A DNA stretch of 64,000 nucleotides from an uncultured Pelagibacteraceae bacterium (GCA_902554765.1 CACDPY010000001.1:62001-126000); one strand, 5' to 3'; counted from the first letter of the stretch, positions 9,094-22,503 are shown. Notes: a model not told the origin generated them from the sequence alone. Translations and numbers: made by a program.

Positions 9094-9456
9094 ATGCCTG
9101 ACCTTAACAAAATTATAGAAGACCTATCAAGTTTGACAGTTGCAGAAGCAGCAGATCTTTCAAAACAATTAGAAGAAAAATGGGGAGTGACCCCTATGGC
9201 AGCAGCAGCACCAGCAGCAGCTGGTGGAGCAGCAGCAGAAGATAAAGACGATTTTACAATAATGCTTGTATCTGCAGGTGATAAAAAAATAAATGTTATC
9301 AAAGAAGTACGAGCAGCCACATCTCTTGGTCTTAAAGAAGCAAAAGACCTAGTTGAAGGTGCACCTAAAGAAGTTAAAACTGGTGTTCCAAAAAAAGAAG
9401 CTGAAGAAATTAAGGCTAAGTTAGAAGCTGCAGGCGCAAAAGTAGAACTTAAATAA
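9094..9456 (+). CDS. rplL: 50S ribosomal protein L7/L12
   Basis: Ala-rich hinge and [28 protein letters not shown]. Confidence 0.98.
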   Translation: MPDLNKIIEDLSSLTVAEAADLSKQLEEKWGVTPMAAAAPAAAGGAAAEDKDDFTIMLVSAGDKKINVIKEVRAATSLGLKEAKDLVEGAPKEVKTGVPKKEAEEIKAKLEAAGAKVELK

Positions 9457-9471
9457 ATTAATAAGGATTCA

Positions 9472-9504
9472 TTTAAGTACTGATTTTTTTGATCAGTACT
9501 TAAA
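9472..9504 (+). promoter_or_regulatory. 13-bp perfect hairpin in the rplL-rpoB intergenic region
   Basis: tttaagtactgat (9472-9484), loop ttttttg, atcagtacttaaa (9492-9504); ends 6 nt before the rpoB ATG. Confidence 0.75.
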
Positions 9505-9510
9505 AAATAG

Positions 9511-12500
9511 ATGCAATTATCTTTTACAGAAAAAAAAAATATTAGAAAAAGTTTTGGAAAACTAAAGGAAAGTTTATCAATTCCTAATTTAATTGAAGTC
9601 CAAAAAAATTCTTATAATGAATTAACTGATTTTACTAAAGATCCTGATGAATTGACAAAAGGTTTTGATAGGGTTTTTAAAAGTATTTTTCCAATTGAGG
9701 ATCTTAACGATAAAGCAACTTTGGAATATATTTCTTATAGATTAGAAAAACCAAAATTTGATGTTGAAGAATGTATTGCCAGAGGCTTAACTTACTCATC
9801 TGCCCTTAAATGCACTTTAAGATTAGTTATTTATGAAATAGATCAAGAGAATAACACAAAAGATATTTTATCTGCCAAAGAACAAGAAGTATACATGGGT
9901 GAAGTACCAATGATGACCAACAGCGGTACATTTATAACTAATGGTGTTCAAAGAGTTGTTGTTAACCAAATGCATAGAAGTCCAGGTGTATTTTTTGACC
10001 ATGATAAAGGAAAAACTCACGCTAGTGGTAAATTATTATTTAATTGTAGAGTAATTCCTAATAGGGGATCTTGGCTAGATTTTGAATATGATGTTAAAGA
10101 TTTTCTTTATTTTAAAATAGACAGAAAAAAAAAAATTTTTTCAACCACATTATTATTGGCACTTGGTTTTACTAAGCAAGAAATAGCTAATGAGTTTTAT
10201 GAAAGTGAACAATTTTCATTTGATCAAAAAACTAATAAATGGAAGACTAAATTTAATCCTGAAAATTATAAAGCTAAAAATTTTTCTGAAGAAGTAATTG
10301 ATGCTAAATCAGGTAAAGTTATAATCAAACTTGGTGATCAAATTAATTATGTTCGTGCAAAAAAATTATCAAATGACGGATTAACTGATATTTTAATATC
10401 AAAAGAGTCTTTGTTTGGAAAATTTCTTCATAAAGATATTAAAATAAATGATGAAGAAGAGGGTGTGTTTAAAATTGGTACAGAACTTAATGATACAATA
10501 CTTCAACAAATTATTGATGCTAAAATTTATTCAATACAATTATCAGTTACTAACTCAATAAATAAAGGAGCATATTTATTAAATACTATCTTGAATGATA
10601 AAAATAATTCTAAAGATGAGGCCATTACTGAAATTTACAAAATGTTAAGACCTGGAGAACCTCCAACAATTGAAATCGCCACTCAAATATTTAATAATTT
10701 ATTCTTTAGTTCTGATAGATACGATCTTTCAGATGTTGGAAGAGTTAAAATGAACTCAAGATTAAATCAAGAATGTTCTGATAAAATTACAATTTTAAGA
10801 ACAGATGATATTATAGCTATTATTCACAAAATGCTTGATTTAAGAGATGGAAAAGATGAGGTAGATGATATTGATCACTTAGGTAATAGAAGAGTAAGAT
10901 CTGTTGGAGAGTTAGTTGAAAATCAAGCTCGTATCGGTGTTTATAGAATGGAGAGAGCTATTAAAGAAAAAATGACAACTCTTGATGTAGAGTCTGCAAT
11001 GCCACAAGATTTGATTAATGCAAAACCATTGACAGTTTCATTAAAGGATTTTTTTGCTAGTTCGCAACTTTCTCAATTTATGGACCAAACTAATCCATTA
11101 TCAGAGATTACCCACAAAAGAAGAGTTTCAGCTTTAGGTCCTGGTGGCTTAACAAGAGAAAGAGCTGGGTTTGAGGTTCGAGATGTTCATCCAACTCATT
11201 ATGGAAGAATTTGTCCAATCGAAACGCCAGAAGGTCCAAATATCGGTCTAATAAATAGTTTATCTACTTACGCAAAAATTAATAAATATGGTTTTATTGA
11301 AAGCCCTTATAAGAGAGTTAAAGACAGTGTTGTTCAAGACAATGTGGAATATTTGTCTGCAATGGAAGAAACGAAATTTACAATTGCTCAAGCAAACACA
11401 AAAATTGATAAAAATGGAAAAATTATTGAAGAACTTGTTTCTTGTAGACAAAATTTAAATTTCCTTTTAGCTAAACCAGAAACTATTGATTACATAGATG
11501 TGTCGCCAAAACAATTAGTTTCGGTAGCAGCATCTTTAATACCTTTCTTAGAAAATGATGATGCCAATAGAGCTTTAATGGGATCAAACATGATGAGACA
11601 AGCTGTTCCATTATTAAAACCTGAGTCACCTTTAGTAGGAACAGGTATCGAAAGTGATGTAGCATTAGACTCAGGTGTAACGATAGTCGCAAAGAGAGAT
11701 GGAATTGTTGACAAAATAGATGGTAAAAGAATAGTCATTAAAGTTACTGAAGAAACTGACTTTACTAAATCTGGTGTTGATATTTATAATCTACAAAAAT
11801 TCAAGAGATCTAATCAAAACACTTGTATCAATCAAAAACCTCTTGTTAGAGTTGGTGATAAAGTTAAAACAGGAGATATCATTGCAGATGGTCCTTCAAC
11901 TAAGTTAGGTGAATTAGCTTTAGGAAAAAATGTAACAGTAGCTTTTATGCCTTGGCAAGGTTACAACTTTGAGGACTCAATTTTAATCAGTGAAAGATGT
12001 GTAACAGATGATGTATTTACTTCTGTGCATATTGTTGAATATGAAATAATGGCTAGAGATACTAAACTTGGTGAAGAGGAAATAACAAGAGATATTCCAA
12101 ATGTAAATGAAGAAGCTTTGAAAAACCTAGATGAGTCAGGTGTTGTTTATATTGGTGCCGAGGTTAATGCTGGAGATATTTTGGTAGGAAAGGTTACTCC
12201 AAAAGGAGACTCAGCTTCAGGCCCAGAAGAAAAATTACTTAGATCGATATTTGGAGAAAAAGCCATTGATGTAACAGATACATCTTTAAGGATGTCACGT
12301 GGAAGCAGTGGTACTGTTGTAGATGTGAGAGTTTTTAATAGACATGGTATTGAAAAAGATGAAAGATCGATAACGATTGAAAGAGCAGAAATAGAAGAAG
12401 TACAACAAGACAAGATAGTTGAAGAGGAAATTTTAGAGAGAAGTATCAAACAAAGAGCTGCTCAAATTCTTTCAGGTTCTTCTTTGAGCAAAAAAATTAA

Positions 12501-13599
12501 AGATATTGATAGTGGTACAAAACTTGATTTTGAAACAATAAATAAACTCACAATTAATGATGTGTTTAAAATTAATGTGAGCAATACTAGTAACGAAGCC
12601 ACACTTTTACAATTAAAAGATCAATATAATAAAGCCAAACAAGACATTACTGAGAGGTTTGAAGATAAAGTCCTAAAGATTAGAAGCGGTGATGATTTGC
12701 TACCTAGTGTAATGAAAATGGTAAAAGTTTTTGTTGCTATTAAGAGAAGATTGAGACCTGGTGATAAGATGTCTGGTAGACATGGAAATAAAGGAGTTGT
12801 TAGTAAAATTGTTCCTGTTGAGGATATGCCATACCGTGAAGATGGTAGACCAGTCGATATAGTATTAAATCCTTTAGGTGTTCCAAGTAGAATGAATGTT
12901 GGTCAAATTCTTGAAACACATCTTGGATGGGCATGTAAAGAATTTGGAGAAGAAGTAAAAAGATTAGTTAATGAAAATAATAAAAAAATTGAAAAAAATG
13001 AAAAAATTTCAAAATTTTTGAAATCTGTTTATGGTGAAGAAATATTTGATGAAAAAGTTGATAAACTAACTAAGTCAGAATTTACAGACTTGTGCGAAAA
13101 TTTACAAAATGGAATAGCTATTTCTACTCCAGTTTTTGATGGTGCAAAAGAAAAAAATGTTACAGAGATGTTGGAATTAGCAAAACTACCTGGTTCTGGA
13201 CAAACTTTTTTATGGGATGGTAGAACTGGGGAAAAATTTGATAGACCTGTAACTGTTGGTATAATTTACATGTTAAAACTCCATCATTTAGTTGAAGATA
13301 AAATTCATGCCAGATCAACAGGTCCTTACAGTTTGGTTACTCAGCAACCGCTTGGTGGTAAAGCTCAACTAGGTGGTCAAAGATTCGGTGAGATGGAAGT
13401 TTGGGCTCTTGAAGCATATGGTGCTTCTTATACTTTACAAGAAATATTAACAGTTAAATCAGATGATGTAGCGGGTAGGGTAAAAGTCTATGAGACAATA
13501 GTTAAAGGTGAAGAAAATTTTGAATCTGGAATACCAGAATCATTTAACGTTTTAGTTAAAGAAATTAAATCATTAGCATTGAATGTGGAGCTTAATTAA
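9511..13599 (+). CDS. rpoB: DNA-directed RNA polymerase subunit beta
   Basis: 1362 aa; [49 protein letters not shown]. Confidence 0.99.
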   Translation: MQLSFTEKKNIRKSFGKLKESLSIPNLIEVQKNSYNELTDFTKDPDELTKGFDRVFKSIFPIEDLNDKATLEYISYRLEKPKFDVEECIARGLTYSSALKCTLRLVIYEIDQENNTKDILSAKEQEVYMGEVPMMTNSGTFITNGVQRVVVNQMHRSPGVFFDHDKGKTHASGKLLFNCRVIPNRGSWLDFEYDVKDFLYFKIDRKKKIFSTTLLLALGFTKQEIANEFYESEQFSFDQKTNKWKTKFNPENYKAKNFSEEVIDAKSGKVIIKLGDQINYVRAKKLSNDGLTDILISKESLFGKFLHKDIKINDEEEGVFKIGTELNDTILQQIIDAKIYSIQLSVTNSINKGAYLLNTILNDKNNSKDEAITEIYKMLRPGEPPTIEIATQIFNNLFFSSDRYDLSDVGRVKMNSRLNQECSDKITILRTDDIIAIIHKMLDLRDGKDEVDDIDHLGNRRVRSVGELVENQARIGVYRMERAIKEKMTTLDVESAMPQDLINAKPLTVSLKDFFASSQLSQFMDQTNPLSEITHKRRVSALGPGGLTRERAGFEVRDVHPTHYGRICPIETPEGPNIGLINSLSTYAKINKYGFIESPYKRVKDSVVQDNVEYLSAMEETKFTIAQANTKIDKNGKIIEELVSCRQNLNFLLAKPETIDYIDVSPKQLVSVAASLIPFLENDDANRALMGSNMMRQAVPLLKPESPLVGTGIESDVALDSGVTIVAKRDGIVDKIDGKRIVIKVTEETDFTKSGVDIYNLQKFKRSNQNTCINQKPLVRVGDKVKTGDIIADGPSTKLGELALGKNVTVAFMPWQGYNFEDSILISERCVTDDVFTSVHIVEYEIMARDTKLGEEEITRDIPNVNEEALKNLDESGVVYIGAEVNAGDILVGKVTPKGDSASGPEEKLLRSIFGEKAIDVTDTSLRMSRGSSGTVVDVRVFNRHGIEKDERSITIERAEIEEVQQDKIVEEEILERSIKQRAAQILSGSSLSKKIKDIDSGTKLDFETINKLTINDVFKINVSNTSNEATLLQLKDQYNKAKQDITERFEDKVLKIRSGDDLLPSVMKMVKVFVAIKRRLRPGDKMSGRHGNKGVVSKIVPVEDMPYREDGRPVDIVLNPLGVPSRMNVGQILETHLGWACKEFGEEVKRLVNENNKKIEKNEKISKFLKSVYGEEIFDEKVDKLTKSEFTDLCENLQNGIAISTPVFDGAKEKNVTEMLELAKLPGSGQTFLWDGRTGEKFDRPVTVGIIYMLKLHHLVEDKIHARSTGPYSLVTQQPLGGKAQLGGQRFGEMEVWALEAYGASYTLQEILTVKSDDVAGRVKVYETIVKGEENFESGIPESFNVLVKEIKSLALNVELN

Positions 13600-13601
13600 C
13601 T

Positions 13602-16600
13602 ATGAAAAAAGAATTAACAGATCTATTTAAAAATTCAGAAATTTCAGAAGCTCAAAATTTTAGTAGTATAAAAATTACTCTTGCAAGTCCTGAAAAAATC
13701 AAATCATGGACATATGGCGAGATTAAAAAACCCGAAACAATTAATTATAGAACCTTCAGACCAGAAAAAGATGGTCTTTTCTGTGCAAGAATTTTTGGAC
13801 CTATTAAAGATTATGAATGTTTGTGTGGAAAATATAAACGAATGAAGTTTAGAGGTATTATTTGTGAAAAATGTGGAGTTGAAGTTACAAAATCTAATGT
13901 AAGAAGAGAAAGAATGGGCCATATTAATCTTGCAACACCAGTTGCTCATATATGGTTTTTAAAATCTTTACCTAGCAGAATAGCTTTAGCTGTAGATATG
14001 AAACTCAAAGAAGTAGAAAGAGTTTTATATTTTGAAAACTTTATAGTTATTGAGCCAGGTTTGACTGGTTTACAGAAAAACCAACTTTTAAATGAAGAAG
14101 AATTAGCAAAATATCAAGATGAATTTGGAGAGGAATCTTTTTCTGCAGGGATTGGTGCAGAAGCAGTCTTGGAGATGCTTAAAAATCTTGATCTTGAATT
14201 AGAAAGAAAAAGTTTAACAAATTATATAAAAGAAACTAAATCTAAAGTTAACGAAGAAAGGGCTATCAAAAGATTAAAGTTAATTGAGTCGTTTATCGAA
14301 ACTGGACAAAAACCTGAGTGGATGATAATGACTGTTATACCAGTAATCCCTCCAGAATTAAGACCTTTAGTTCCTTTGGATGGTGGAAGATTTGCCACGT
14401 CAGATCTAAATGATCTTTATAGAAGAGTAATTAATAGAAATAATAGATTAAAAAGATTAATGGATTTAAAGGCACCAGACATCATAGTAAGAAATGAAAA
14501 AAGAATGTTGCAAGAGTCAGTTGATGCATTATTTGATAATGGCAGACGTGGTAGAGTAATAACAGGTACAGGAAAGAGACCTCTTAAATCTTTGGCAGAA
14601 ATGCTTAAGGGTAAACAAGGTAGATTTAGACAAAATCTACTAGGTAAACGTGTAGATTACTCTGGCAGATCAGTAATTGTTGTTGGACCAGACTTAAAAT
14701 TACACGAGTGTGGCTTACCCAAAAAAATGGCTCTCGAGCTTTTTAAACCTTTCTTATATGCAAGGTTAAATAAATTAGGTTTAGCATCAACAATTAAGCA
14801 AGCTAAAAAACTTGTAGAGAAAGAAACAAATGCTGTTTGGGATGCTTTAGAAATAATTGTAAGAGAACATCCTGTCTTATTAAATCGAGCACCGACACTT
14901 CATAGGCTGGGTGTTCAAGCTTTTGAACCAAAGTTAATTGAAGGTGATGCAATTGAGCTACATCCATTAACTTGCGCTGCTTTTAATGCCGACTTTGATG
15001 GTGACCAAATGGCAGTACACGTTCCTTTAAGTTTAGAAGCTCAATTGGAAGCAAGAATTTTGATGTTATCAACTAATAACATACTATCTCCTTCAAATGG
15101 AAAACCAATAATAGTTCCTAGTCAAGATATGATCTTAGGTATCTACTACCTATCTCAAGAACCAATTACAGATAAACCGTCAGGATATTTTGTAAATTCT
15201 GATCAAATTGAATTTGCATTATCATCAGGTCAAATTAAAGTTCACAGTACAATTATTTCTAGATTTGAAACAGTTGATGAAAAAGGAAATAAAAAGTTTG
15301 AAAAATATACCTCAACAGCGGGTAGATTTTTACTAGCAAATTTATTGCCAAAAAATTTTAATATAAAATTTGCATTAATAGATAGATTATTACCCAAAAA
15401 GACCGTGTCTGAAATTATTGATATTGTATTTAGATTTTGTGGACAAAAAACAACCGTAATATTTTGTGATAAACTTAAAGACCTAGGTTTTAAGCATGCA
15501 TTTAAAGCAGGAATTTCTTTTGGTAAAGACGATTTAGTAATACCAGAAAATAAAACTCAATTAATTGATGATACAAAAAAATTAATTGCTGATTATGAAA
15601 CTCAATATGCTGAAGGTTTAATTACTAGAGGTGAAAAATATAACAAAGTTGTGGATGCTTGGTCAAAATGTACTGATAAGGTAGCTGGTGAAATGATGAA
15701 GGGTATTTCTGCGACAGAAAAAACCTCTGAAGGATTAAAGATTAATTCAGTTTTCATGATGGCGGATAGTGGCGCAAGGGGTTCTGCTGCACAGATGAAA
15801 CAATTAGCTGGAATGAGGGGCTTAATAGCCAAACCATCTGGAGAAATTATTGAAAGTCCAATAACCTCAAATTTTAAAGAAGGTCTTACAGCATTGGAAT
15901 ATTTTAATTCTACACACGGAGCAAGAAAAGGATTGGCTGATACAGCGCTTAAGACAGCTAGTTCTGGATATTTAACAAGAAGACTTTGTGATGTGGCACA
16001 AGACTTAACCATTACAAAAGTTTCATGTGATAAGCCTGGTTTTATTGAATTATCAGAAATATTAGAAGGTGGTAATGTTGTTGTAAGTTTATCTGAAAGA
16101 TCATTAGGTAGAGTTACTGCTGCTGAAGTAAAAAACCCTATAACTGGTGAAATTGTTATAAAAAAATCTACTATGATTGATGAAGCAGGATGTGATCTAA
16201 TAGATGCTGCAGGGGTAAAATCAATTAAAGTTTATTCGGTAATGACATGTAGTTCAAAGGAAGGTGTTTGTGCTACTTGTTATGGAAGAGATTTATCTAG
16301 AGGTAAAATGGTCCATGTTGGAGAAGCAATTGGAATGATTTCTGCTCAATCCATTGGAGAACCAGGAACTCAGTTGACTATGAGAACATTCCACGTTGGT
16401 GGAACAGCTTCCGTAAAACAAGATTCTCAAATAGTTAGTAAAAGTGAAGGTACTTTGAAAATTATAAATTCGAATATCTTAGAGGATTCGAAGAAAAATT
16501 TAATTGTTATGGGAAGAAATACTCAGCTTTCGTTAGAAGATGAGAATGGAGTTCAAATAGCAGTCTATAAAGTTGCATATGGATCTAAATTATTTTATAA

Positions 16601-17765
16601 AAATGGTGACAAAGTAAAAGCTAATACTAAAATTTGTGAGTGGGATCCATATACAACACCTGTTATTGCTGAAAAGAGTGGTATAGCAAGTTTTGTTGAT
16701 CTAATTGATGGTGTTTCAATTCAAGAAACTACTGATGATGCTACTGGTATTTCATCTAAATCTGTAGTTGATTGGAGATCTCAATCAAAAAGTGCAGATC
16801 TTAAGCCAAGAATTACTTTAAGAGATGATAAAGGCAATGTAATAAAAAAAGCTGATGACAATGAAGCAAGGTATTATTTAGTACCTGACTCAATTTTATC
16901 AGTGAAGGATGGTCAAAAAGTTTCGGCTGGAGATGTAATAGCAAGACTTCCAAAAGAGACAACTAAAACTAAAGATATTACTGGAGGTTTACCTAGAGTA
17001 GCAGAATTATTTGAAGCAAGAAAAGCAAAAGATAGTGCGATTATAGCTGAAAATGATGGCCAAGTAGTTTTTGGCAAAGAAGTAAGAGGTAAACAAAGGG
17101 TCTCTATAGTGCCAGAAGATGGTGTTGAACCTTCAAATTATTTAATACCAAAAGGCAAACATATAAACTTTAACCAAGGTGAAAAAATTCAAAAGGGTGA
17201 ATATTTATTAGATGGCCAACCTTTACCACATGACATCCTAAGAATTATGGGAATAAAAGATTTAACAGAATATTTTGTTAACCAAGTACAAGAAGTTTAT
17301 AGACTACAAGGTGTTATCATTAATGACAAACACATTGAAACTATTTTAAGACAGATGCTTAAGAAAGTTGAAGTTAAGGTTTCAGGTGATTCTAGTTACT
17401 TACCAGGTGAAATTATTGATAGAATAAAATTTGATAATAATAATGAAAAACTCAAAGCCGAAGGCAAAACTCCTGCTCAAGGAGAAAGAATACTTATGGG
17501 TATTACTAAAGCTTCTTTACAAACTGAGTCATTTATATCTGCGGCTTCTTTTCAAGAAACAACAAGAGTTCTTACAGATGCGGCAATTAAAGGTAAAATT
17601 GATCCATTAAATGGATTAAAAGAAAATGTTATTGTTGGAAGATTAGTTCCAGCAGGCACTGGTAATATTAAGAATAAATGGAATAAAAAAGCCCTCGAAG
17701 ACGATAATAAATTCCTATCAGAACAAGAAAAAATTGAACCTTCGGAAACTCAAGTAAATCAATAA
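13602..17765 (+). CDS. rpoC: DNA-directed RNA polymerase subunit beta'
   Basis: 1387 aa; [39 protein letters not shown] zinc site. Confidence 0.99.
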   Translation: MKKELTDLFKNSEISEAQNFSSIKITLASPEKIKSWTYGEIKKPETINYRTFRPEKDGLFCARIFGPIKDYECLCGKYKRMKFRGIICEKCGVEVTKSNVRRERMGHINLATPVAHIWFLKSLPSRIALAVDMKLKEVERVLYFENFIVIEPGLTGLQKNQLLNEEELAKYQDEFGEESFSAGIGAEAVLEMLKNLDLELERKSLTNYIKETKSKVNEERAIKRLKLIESFIETGQKPEWMIMTVIPVIPPELRPLVPLDGGRFATSDLNDLYRRVINRNNRLKRLMDLKAPDIIVRNEKRMLQESVDALFDNGRRGRVITGTGKRPLKSLAEMLKGKQGRFRQNLLGKRVDYSGRSVIVVGPDLKLHECGLPKKMALELFKPFLYARLNKLGLASTIKQAKKLVEKETNAVWDALEIIVREHPVLLNRAPTLHRLGVQAFEPKLIEGDAIELHPLTCAAFNADFDGDQMAVHVPLSLEAQLEARILMLSTNNILSPSNGKPIIVPSQDMILGIYYLSQEPITDKPSGYFVNSDQIEFALSSGQIKVHSTIISRFETVDEKGNKKFEKYTSTAGRFLLANLLPKNFNIKFALIDRLLPKKTVSEIIDIVFRFCGQKTTVIFCDKLKDLGFKHAFKAGISFGKDDLVIPENKTQLIDDTKKLIADYETQYAEGLITRGEKYNKVVDAWSKCTDKVAGEMMKGISATEKTSEGLKINSVFMMADSGARGSAAQMKQLAGMRGLIAKPSGEIIESPITSNFKEGLTALEYFNSTHGARKGLADTALKTASSGYLTRRLCDVAQDLTITKVSCDKPGFIELSEILEGGNVVVSLSERSLGRVTAAEVKNPITGEIVIKKSTMIDEAGCDLIDAAGVKSIKVYSVMTCSSKEGVCATCYGRDLSRGKMVHVGEAIGMISAQSIGEPGTQLTMRTFHVGGTASVKQDSQIVSKSEGTLKIINSNILEDSKKNLIVMGRNTQLSLEDENGVQIAVYKVAYGSKLFYKNGDKVKANTKICEWDPYTTPVIAEKSGIASFVDLIDGVSIQETTDDATGISSKSVVDWRSQSKSADLKPRITLRDDKGNVIKKADDNEARYYLVPDSILSVKDGQKVSAGDVIARLPKETTKTKDITGGLPRVAELFEARKAKDSAIIAENDGQVVFGKEVRGKQRVSIVPEDGVEPSNYLIPKGKHINFNQGEKIQKGEYLLDGQPLPHDILRIMGIKDLTEYFVNQVQEVYRLQGVIINDKHIETILRQMLKKVEVKVSGDSSYLPGEIIDRIKFDNNNEKLKAEGKTPAQGERILMGITKASLQTESFISAASFQETTRVLTDAAIKGKIDPLNGLKENVIVGRLVPAGTGNIKNKWNKKALEDDNKFLSEQEKIEPSETQVNQ

Positions 17766-17822
17766 AAAAAACCTATTCTCGTCCTAGTTTTAGTTTGACA
17801 AAGTCAAATTAATAAGTAATTT

Positions 17823-17898
17823 GGCGGTGTTTTTGGTTGGAATGTAGTACTAAGCTAAGTACTAAACGCTGCCATGAATAACCTGTCAGTTATTTCAT
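17823..17898 (+). ncRNA. Structured 5' leader upstream of rpsL (candidate ribosomal-protein leader)
   Basis: Outer stem ggcggtgtt/aacgctgcc (17823-17831 with 17865-17873), inner stem tagtact/agtacta (17845-17851 with 17858-17864), second hairpin atgaataac/gttat-t-tcat (17874-17898). Confidence 0.6.
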
Positions 17899-17925
17899 TC
17901 AAAAATTTAAACTAATTAATAAATT

Positions 17926-18297
17926 ATGCCAACTATAAATCAGTTGTTAAAAAAGAAAAGGGTTAAACAGATTACAAGGAACAAAGTTCCTGCTTTACAA
18001 AAACAACCTCTAAAAAGAGGAGTTTGTGTAAAAGTTTATACCACTACTCCTAAAAAACCTAACTCAGCTTTAAGAAAAGTTGCCAGAGTGAGATTATCAA
18101 ATGGCTTTGAAGTTACAGCTTATATACCTGGTGAAGGTCATAACTTACAAGAGCATTCTGTTGTATTAATTAGAGGCGGTAGAGTTAAAGATTTACCTGG
18201 TGTCAGGTACCACATTCTTCGTGGTAATTTAGATACACAAGGTGTTGCTAATAGAAAAAAAAGAAGATCTTTATATGGAACAAAAAAAGGTAAATAG
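17926..18297 (+). CDS. rpsL: 30S ribosomal protein S12
   Basis: [46 protein letters not shown]. Confidence 0.98.
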   Translation: MPTINQLLKKKRVKQITRNKVPALQKQPLKRGVCVKVYTTTPKKPNSALRKVARVRLSNGFEVTAYIPGEGHNLQEHSVVLIRGGRVKDLPGVRYHILRGNLDTQGVANRKKRRSLYGTKKGK

Positions 18298-18299
18298 AA

Positions 18300-18770
18300 A
18301 TGTCTAGAAAAAAAACACAACCCAAAAAAAACGTTGTTCCTGATCCAAAGTTTAATTCAACAATTATTCCAAAGTTAATAAATAATATAATGTATGATGG
18401 AAAAAGAGGAGTTGCTGCCAAAATAGTTTACGATGCAATAGAAAAAATAAAAACTAAATCAAAAGATGAGCCAATCAACATATTTAACGAGGCAATAAAT
18501 AATATTAAACCAACTGTTGAAGTAAGATCTAGGAGAGTAGGTGGTGCAACTTATCAAGTTCCTGTAGAAGTTAAAAGCAAAAGAGCTCAAGCATTAGCTA
18601 TTAGATGGTTGGTAGACTCAGCAAGAAAAAGAAAAGACAAGCATATGTCAGATAAAATATTTAACGAACTTTATGATGCCTACGAAAAAAAAGGGGCTGC
18701 TGTAAAAAAAAGAGAGGATGTGCATAAAATGGCTGAGTCAAATAAAGCTTTTGCACATTTCAGGTGGTAA
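18300..18770 (+). CDS. rpsG: 30S ribosomal protein S7
   Basis: EVRSRRVGGATYQVPVEV. Confidence 0.98.
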   Translation: MSRKKTQPKKNVVPDPKFNSTIIPKLINNIMYDGKRGVAAKIVYDAIEKIKTKSKDEPINIFNEAINNIKPTVEVRSRRVGGATYQVPVEVKSKRAQALAIRWLVDSARKRKDKHMSDKIFNELYDAYEKKGAAVKKREDVHKMAESNKAFAHFRW

Positions 18771-18776
18771 TAGATT

Positions 18777-20855
18777 ATGGCCAGAACTCATACATTAGAT
18801 AAATATAGAAATATTGGGATCATGGCACACATCGATGCTGGTAAAACTACTACTACTGAAAGAGTTTTGTACTATACAGGTAAAAGTCACAAAATTGGAG
18901 AAGTGCATGACGGTGCAGCAACAATGGATTGGATGGAACAAGAACAAGAGAGAGGTATTACAATAACCTCAGCCGCAACAACTTGTTTTTGGCAAGATCA
19001 TAGAATCAATATTATAGACACTCCTGGTCACGTAGATTTTACAATTGAAGTTGAAAGATCATTAAAAGTTTTGGATGGTGCTGTAGCAGTTTTTGACGGT
19101 GTTGCTGGAGTTGAACCACAATCAGAAACAGTATGGAGACAAGCAGACAAATATAAAGTTCCAAGAATTTGTTTTGTAAATAAATTGGATAGAACTGGTG
19201 CCGATTTTTTTAGATGTGTTGATATGATTAGAGATAGATTAGGTGCAAAACCTTTAGTAGTTCAAGTACCTATAGGTATAGAGGCATCTTTATCTGGAGT
19301 TGTTGATCTTGTGAAAATGAAAGCTCAAGTTTGGAAAAATGAAGCTTTAGGTGCTGAATGGGAATATAAAGATATTCCAGAAGATCTAATAGAAATATCT
19401 CAAAAATATAGAACAGAATTAGTTGAAATGGCAGTCGAGCAAGATGAAAAGCTCATGGAATCATACCTAAATGGTGATGAAATTAAAGAGGAAGATTTAA
19501 TAAAATGTATTAGAAAAGGAACACTTAATTTTAGTTTTGTACCTGTTTTGACTGGTTCAGCCTTTAAGAACAAAGGAGTTCAACCATTACTAGATGCAGT
19601 AGTAAACTTCTTGCCAAGCCCAGTTGATATAGGCTCCATCAAAGGCACTAAAATAGGCAGTGAAGATGAAATGGAAATGAAATTTGATGATAGTGTACCG
19701 TTCTCAGCGTTAGCATTTAAAGTTGCAAATGATCCATTTGTTGGCTCTTTAACATTTATAAGAATTTATTCAGGAACAATAAAAACAGGAACTGCAGTTT
19801 ATAACTCCTCCAAAGAAAAAGAAGAGAGAGTTGGAAGAATGTTATTAATGCATGCCAATTCAAGAGAAGACATTAAAGAGGCAAACGCTGGTGATATAGT
19901 TGCTTTAGCTGGTTTAAAAAATACTATCACGGGTCATACACTGTGTGATGAAGAAAATGCTGTTCTTCTCGAACCAATGGAATTTCCAGATCCTGTTATC
20001 GAAATTGCTGTTGAACCTAAAACTAAAGCAGACCAAGAAAAAATGGGTGAAGCTTTAGGAAGATTGGCAAAAGAAGACCCTTCTTTTAGAGTTACTTCAG
20101 ATGAAGAGTCAGGCCAAACTATTATTAAAGGTATGGGAGAACTCCACTTAGATATTATTGTCGATAGAATGAAAAGAGAATTTAAAGTTGAAGCAAATGT
20201 TGGTGCTCCACAAGTAGCATATAGAGAAACAATAGAGTCTTCATCAGAAATTGAATACACACATAAAAAACAAAGTGGTGGTGCAGGTCAATTTGCTAAA
20301 GTAAAACTATTGGTAGAGCCCCAAGAACCCGGCAAAGGACGGGAAGTTGAAAGTAAAATAAAAGGTGGAGCTATTCCTAAAGAATTTATCCCTGGTGTTG
20401 AAAAAGGTATAGAAACTGTTTCTGATAGTGGAATATTAGCTGGATTTCCTATGATTGACTATAAGGTTACAATATTAGATGGATTGCACCACGATGTAGA
20501 CTCAAGTGTATTAGCCTTTGAACTTGCGAGTAGAGCTTGCTTTAAGGAAGCCTGTACAAAAGGTGGTCTGAAATTATTAGAACCAGTGATGAGAGTTGAA
20601 GTAGTAACACCTGAAGATTATATGGGTGATGTAATTGGTGATTTGAACAGTAGAAGAGGACAAATAAGTACTCAAGAACAAAGAGGAAATGCAACAGTAA
20701 TAACAGCAATGGTTCCCTTAGCAAATATGTTTGGATATATCAATAATCTAAGATCTATGTCACAAGGCAGAGCTCAATATTCAATGTTCTTTGATCATTA
20801 TTCTAAAGTACCACAAAATGTTCAAGATGAAGTAACTAAAAAAATTGCAGGATAG
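18777..20855 (+). CDS. fusA: Elongation factor G
   Basis: [39 protein letters not shown]. Confidence 0.98.
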   Translation: MARTHTLDKYRNIGIMAHIDAGKTTTTERVLYYTGKSHKIGEVHDGAATMDWMEQEQERGITITSAATTCFWQDHRINIIDTPGHVDFTIEVERSLKVLDGAVAVFDGVAGVEPQSETVWRQADKYKVPRICFVNKLDRTGADFFRCVDMIRDRLGAKPLVVQVPIGIEASLSGVVDLVKMKAQVWKNEALGAEWEYKDIPEDLIEISQKYRTELVEMAVEQDEKLMESYLNGDEIKEEDLIKCIRKGTLNFSFVPVLTGSAFKNKGVQPLLDAVVNFLPSPVDIGSIKGTKIGSEDEMEMKFDDSVPFSALAFKVANDPFVGSLTFIRIYSGTIKTGTAVYNSSKEKEERVGRMLLMHANSREDIKEANAGDIVALAGLKNTITGHTLCDEENAVLLEPMEFPDPVIEIAVEPKTKADQEKMGEALGRLAKEDPSFRVTSDEESGQTIIKGMGELHLDIIVDRMKREFKVEANVGAPQVAYRETIESSSEIEYTHKKQSGGAGQFAKVKLLVEPQEPGKGREVESKIKGGAIPKEFIPGVEKGIETVSDSGILAGFPMIDYKVTILDGLHHDVDSSVLAFELASRACFKEACTKGGLKLLEPVMRVEVVTPEDYMGDVIGDLNSRRGQISTQEQRGNATVITAMVPLANMFGYINNLRSMSQGRAQYSMFFDHYSKVPQNVQDEVTKKIAG

Positions 20856-20856
20856 T

Positions 20857-21165
20857 ATGGAAAAACAAAACATTAGAATTAAACTCAGAGCATATGACAA
20901 TAAAATTTTAGATGCTTCAACAGAAGAAATTGTTAACACTGTAAAAAGAACAGGCGCAACAATAAAAGGTCCAATACCTTTGCCAACTAGAGTTGAAAGA
21001 TATACAGTTCTTAGATCTCCACATATTGATAAAAAAAGTAGAGAGCAGTTTGAGTCTAGAACTCACAAAAGATTAATAGACATAATTGAACCAACACCAC
21101 AAACAGTTGAAGCTTTAATGAAATTAGATTTAGCCTCAGGTGTAGATGTGGAGATAAAAATTTAA
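20857..21165 (+). CDS. rpsJ: 30S ribosomal protein S10; ORF-track start 20845 overlaps fusA, ATG 20857 preferred
   Basis: [43 protein letters not shown]. Confidence 0.96.
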   Translation: MEKQNIRIKLRAYDNKILDASTEEIVNTVKRTGATIKGPIPLPTRVERYTVLRSPHIDKKSREQFESRTHKRLIDIIEPTPQTVEALMKLDLASGVDVEIKI

Positions 21166-21167
21166 AT

Positions 21168-21878
21168 ATGACTGAAATTGCTTTAATAGGAAAAAAAATT
21201 GGTATGACAAGAGAATTTTATAAATCTGGTAAACTTGTACCAGTAACAGTACTTAAGATGGAAAAAGCTAGAGTTATTCATGTCATAGAGGAAGAAAAAA
21301 GAGGCTATAAAGCAGTTCAATTAGGCTATGGAAAAATTAAAAATTCTAAACTTACTAAGGCTATGAAAGGATATTTTGCTAAGAAAAATACTGAAGCAAA
21401 AAAAAAGTTAAAAGAATATAGAGTTTTAAATACTGAAAATTATAAAGAGGGAAATGAATTCGGTCTTGAGATTTTTAAGGATACTAAATTTGTAGACACA
21501 AAATCAAAAACAATAGGTAAAGGATTTGCAGGTGCAATGAAAAGACATAATTTTGGTGGTTTAAGAGCAACTCACGGTGTTTCAGTTTCTCATAGATCTC
21601 ATGGTTCAACAGGTCAAAGACAAGACCCTGGTAAAGTTTTTAAAGGAAAAAAAATGGCAGGTCATATGGGTGACAAGTTAAGAACAATGCAAAATATAGA
21701 AATCATTAAAACTGATTTAGAAAATGAGTTACTGTATTTGAAAGGTTCAATACCAGGTTCAAAAAATTCTGAAATATTAGTTAAAAGCTCAGTTAAAAAT
21801 ATAAAAAAAATGACAATTAGTGAAAAATTAAAGGCAAATGAAGAAGCAAAAAAAACCCCAGATAAAAAGAAGAAATAA
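21168..21878 (+). CDS. rplC: 50S ribosomal protein L3
   Basis: LIGKKIGMTREF, GVSVSHRSHGSTGQRQDPGKVFKGKKMAGHMG. Confidence 0.97.
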   Translation: MTEIALIGKKIGMTREFYKSGKLVPVTVLKMEKARVIHVIEEEKRGYKAVQLGYGKIKNSKLTKAMKGYFAKKNTEAKKKLKEYRVLNTENYKEGNEFGLEIFKDTKFVDTKSKTIGKGFAGAMKRHNFGGLRATHGVSVSHRSHGSTGQRQDPGKVFKGKKMAGHMGDKLRTMQNIEIIKTDLENELLYLKGSIPGSKNSEILVKSSVKNIKKMTISEKLKANEEAKKTPDKKKK

Positions 21879-22501
21879 TGAAATTAGATAAACTAAATTT
21901 AGATGGCAAAAAAAATTCTATTGAAGTTTTAGATAAAGTTTTTTCTGTTAAAATGAATAAAAGGTTAATTAACAATGTTTTGTATAAAACTAATGCTAAT
22001 TACAAAGGTAGACACGCTAAAACAAAACAACAAAATGAGGTTTCTGGCCCAACATCAAAAATTTATGCTCAAAAAGGTACTGGTAATGCAAGACATGCAA
22101 GTAAAAAAGCTCCAATATTTGTAGGTGGTGGTATCGCTCATGGACCTAAAGGTGAATTATCCTATAAAAAAAGAAAATTAAATAAGAGTGAAAAAAAACA
22201 AAGTATTGCAACTTTAATTAGTGAAAAAAATAAGAATAAAGAATTATTAATATTTAGTGATTTTAATTCTGAAATAAAAAAAACAAAAGACATGCATACT
22301 ATTTTGAAAAAATTTGAAATATTAAAAGCAATAATCATCCTAGATAAAAAATCTAAAGAAAACATTGAAAAATCTGTGAGGAATATTCCAAATATTAAAG
22401 TTACAGATATAAATCATTTTAGTGCCTTTGATTTAGTTAAATTTAAAAAAGTTGTTTTTACCGAAAGTTCAGTAAAAGAATTAGAAAAGAGATACTCATA
22501 A
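21878..22501 (+). CDS. rplD: 50S ribosomal protein L4
   Basis: KQQNEVSGPTSKIYAQKGTGNARHASKKAPIFVGGGIAHGP. Confidence 0.96.
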   Translation: MKLDKLNLDGKKNSIEVLDKVFSVKMNKRLINNVLYKTNANYKGRHAKTKQQNEVSGPTSKIYAQKGTGNARHASKKAPIFVGGGIAHGPKGELSYKKRKLNKSEKKQSIATLISEKNKNKELLIFSDFNSEIKKTKDMHTILKKFEILKAIIILDKKSKENIEKSVRNIPNIKVTDINHFSAFDLVKFKKVVFTESSVKELEKRYS

Positions 22502-22503
22502 TT

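Noticed and set aside
9181-9240. GCAGCAGCA-type repeat
   Set aside because: Codes for the normal Ala-rich hinge of L7/L12, not a microsatellite of interest.
9090-9320. Minus-strand Ala-rich ORF opposite rplL
   Set aside because: Ala run comes from GC-rich codons of the L7/L12 hinge read in antisense.
11260-12449. Several minus-strand ORFs inside rpoB
   Set aside because: Shadow ORFs; rpoB is intact and continuous.
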